This document shows positions 63,558-64,000 of a DNA stretch of 64,000 nt, in pieces (the first letter of the stretch is position 1; each line of letters starts with the position of its first letter). Made by a program: the position numbers and the translations under genes. The stretch spans positions 186,001 to 250,000 of the forward strand of contig NZ_OMKE01000023.1 in NCBI RefSeq assembly GCF_900299535.1, written 5' to 3'. Origin of the DNA: Aquimarina aquimarini (lineage in GTDB: Bacteria; Bacteroidota; Bacteroidia; Flavobacteriales; Flavobacteriaceae). Under the pieces are notes generated by a model. That model saw only the letters and a list, made by a program, of their open reading frames with translations, ran no database searches and was not told the origin of the DNA.

Positions 63558-64000
63558 ATGAATAAATTCGCCCCGATTATTATAGTATTATTTTTAGTTC
63601 TTTTTTGTAATCATACCAATGCTCAAGATTGGAAATATGATTTTGAAGAAGCGACTACACTTGCCAAAGAAAAAGATCAGAATATTGTATTGCTTTTTAC
63701 AGGATCAGACTGGTGTCCTCCTTGTATGAGGTTAGAAAAATATATTTTATCTGATAAAGAATTTATAGAATATGCTGGTAAGAATTTTGTTTGGGTAAAA
63801 GCAGATTTTCCAAAACGAAGAAAAAATAAGCTGACAGCAATTCAACGAAGTAAAAATAAAGCCTTAGCCAGAAAATATAATAAAAGAATGTCTTTTCCTG
63901 TTATTTTGGTTCTAAATAATGATGGTACTGTCTTGGGAGCAACTGGGTATAGAAGAAACCTTGATGTAAAAGGCTATATATCTTTGTTGACATCTTTTGA
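63558..64000 (+). CDS. Secreted thioredoxin-fold protein, 3' partial
   Basis: The frame opens at ATG 63558 and runs without a stop to the window edge (147 codons). A signal peptide (FAPIIIVLFLVLFCNHTNAQ) is followed by WKYDFEEATTLAKEKDQNIVLLF, the active-site motif SDWCPPCM, and a cis-Pro loop SFPVILVLNNDG. It is a periplasmic thiol-disulfide protein of the thioredoxin_7-like type. The C-terminal end is outside the window. Confidence 0.88.
   Translation, partial: MNKFAPIIIVLFLVLFCNHTNAQDWKYDFEEATTLAKEKDQNIVLLFTGSDWCPPCMRLEKYILSDKEFIEYAGKNFVWVKADFPKRRKNKLTAIQRSKNKALARKYNKRMSFPVILVLNNDGTVLGATGYRRNLDVKGYISLLTSF

Overview
The window is an AT-rich chromosome segment from a Bacteroidota bacterium, most likely a marine-type Flavobacteriaceae; the genus cannot be fixed from sequence alone. 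Supporting signs are a PorP/SprF protein next to a protein with a gliding-motility/type IX secretion (T9SS) C-terminal domain, TAnnTTTG-type -7 promoter boxes, few Shine-Dalgarno sequences, a head-GIN domain protein, and fused hisB and hisIE. No tRNA, rRNA, CRISPR array, insertion sequence or prophage is visible.

1-32,800: an exopolysaccharide/capsule locus that continues beyond the left edge. It holds an asparagine-synthase-type amidotransferase (cut by the window edge), three MBOAT O-acyltransferase + SGNH-like pairs (1.8-4.2 kb, 4.2-6.6 kb, and an inverted pair at 22.5-24.9 kb), a beta-helix lipoprotein, and a GT4 glycosyltransferase. It also holds an ATP-grasp protein, a PaaK/CapK-like ligase, two small phosphoglycosyl transferases, an amino-acid-type adenylation enzyme with its own carrier protein, several GNAT/FemAB-like transferases, two PglD-type acetyltransferases (one fused to an FAD/NAD(P)-binding oxidoreductase), a PglE-type aminotransferase and a PglF-type dehydratase. 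A Wza-type exporter, a Wzc-type tyrosine kinase and a convergent CpsB/PHP-type phosphatase close the locus. The parts predict a 2,4-diamino-2,4,6-trideoxy sugar (bacillosamine-like) placed on a lipid carrier and then decorated with acyl or aminoacyl groups. No Wzx flippase or Wzy polymerase lies in the window.

33-40 kb: an ECF sigma factor operon (sigma, membrane anti-sigma-like protein, two surface-adhesin-like repeat proteins), lon, and a two-gene OmpA/HhH membrane operon.

40.3-47.8 kb: a complete histidine operon, hisG-D-C-B-H-A-F-IE. It is preceded by an 18-residue leader peptide with four consecutive His codons, a 14-bp terminator hairpin and a competing antiterminator, which is a textbook ribosome-mediated attenuator.

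48-53.8 kb: a T9SS cargo / PorP-SprF / OmpA trio. 54-64 kb: rpsA with a strong promoter and terminator, decayed small genes, a secreted unknown protein, an aldehyde dehydrogenase + DUF779 pair divergent from an AraC regulator, a small secreted protein, the pyrR-pyrB operon with a small unknown gene, and a secreted thioredoxin-fold protein cut by the right edge.
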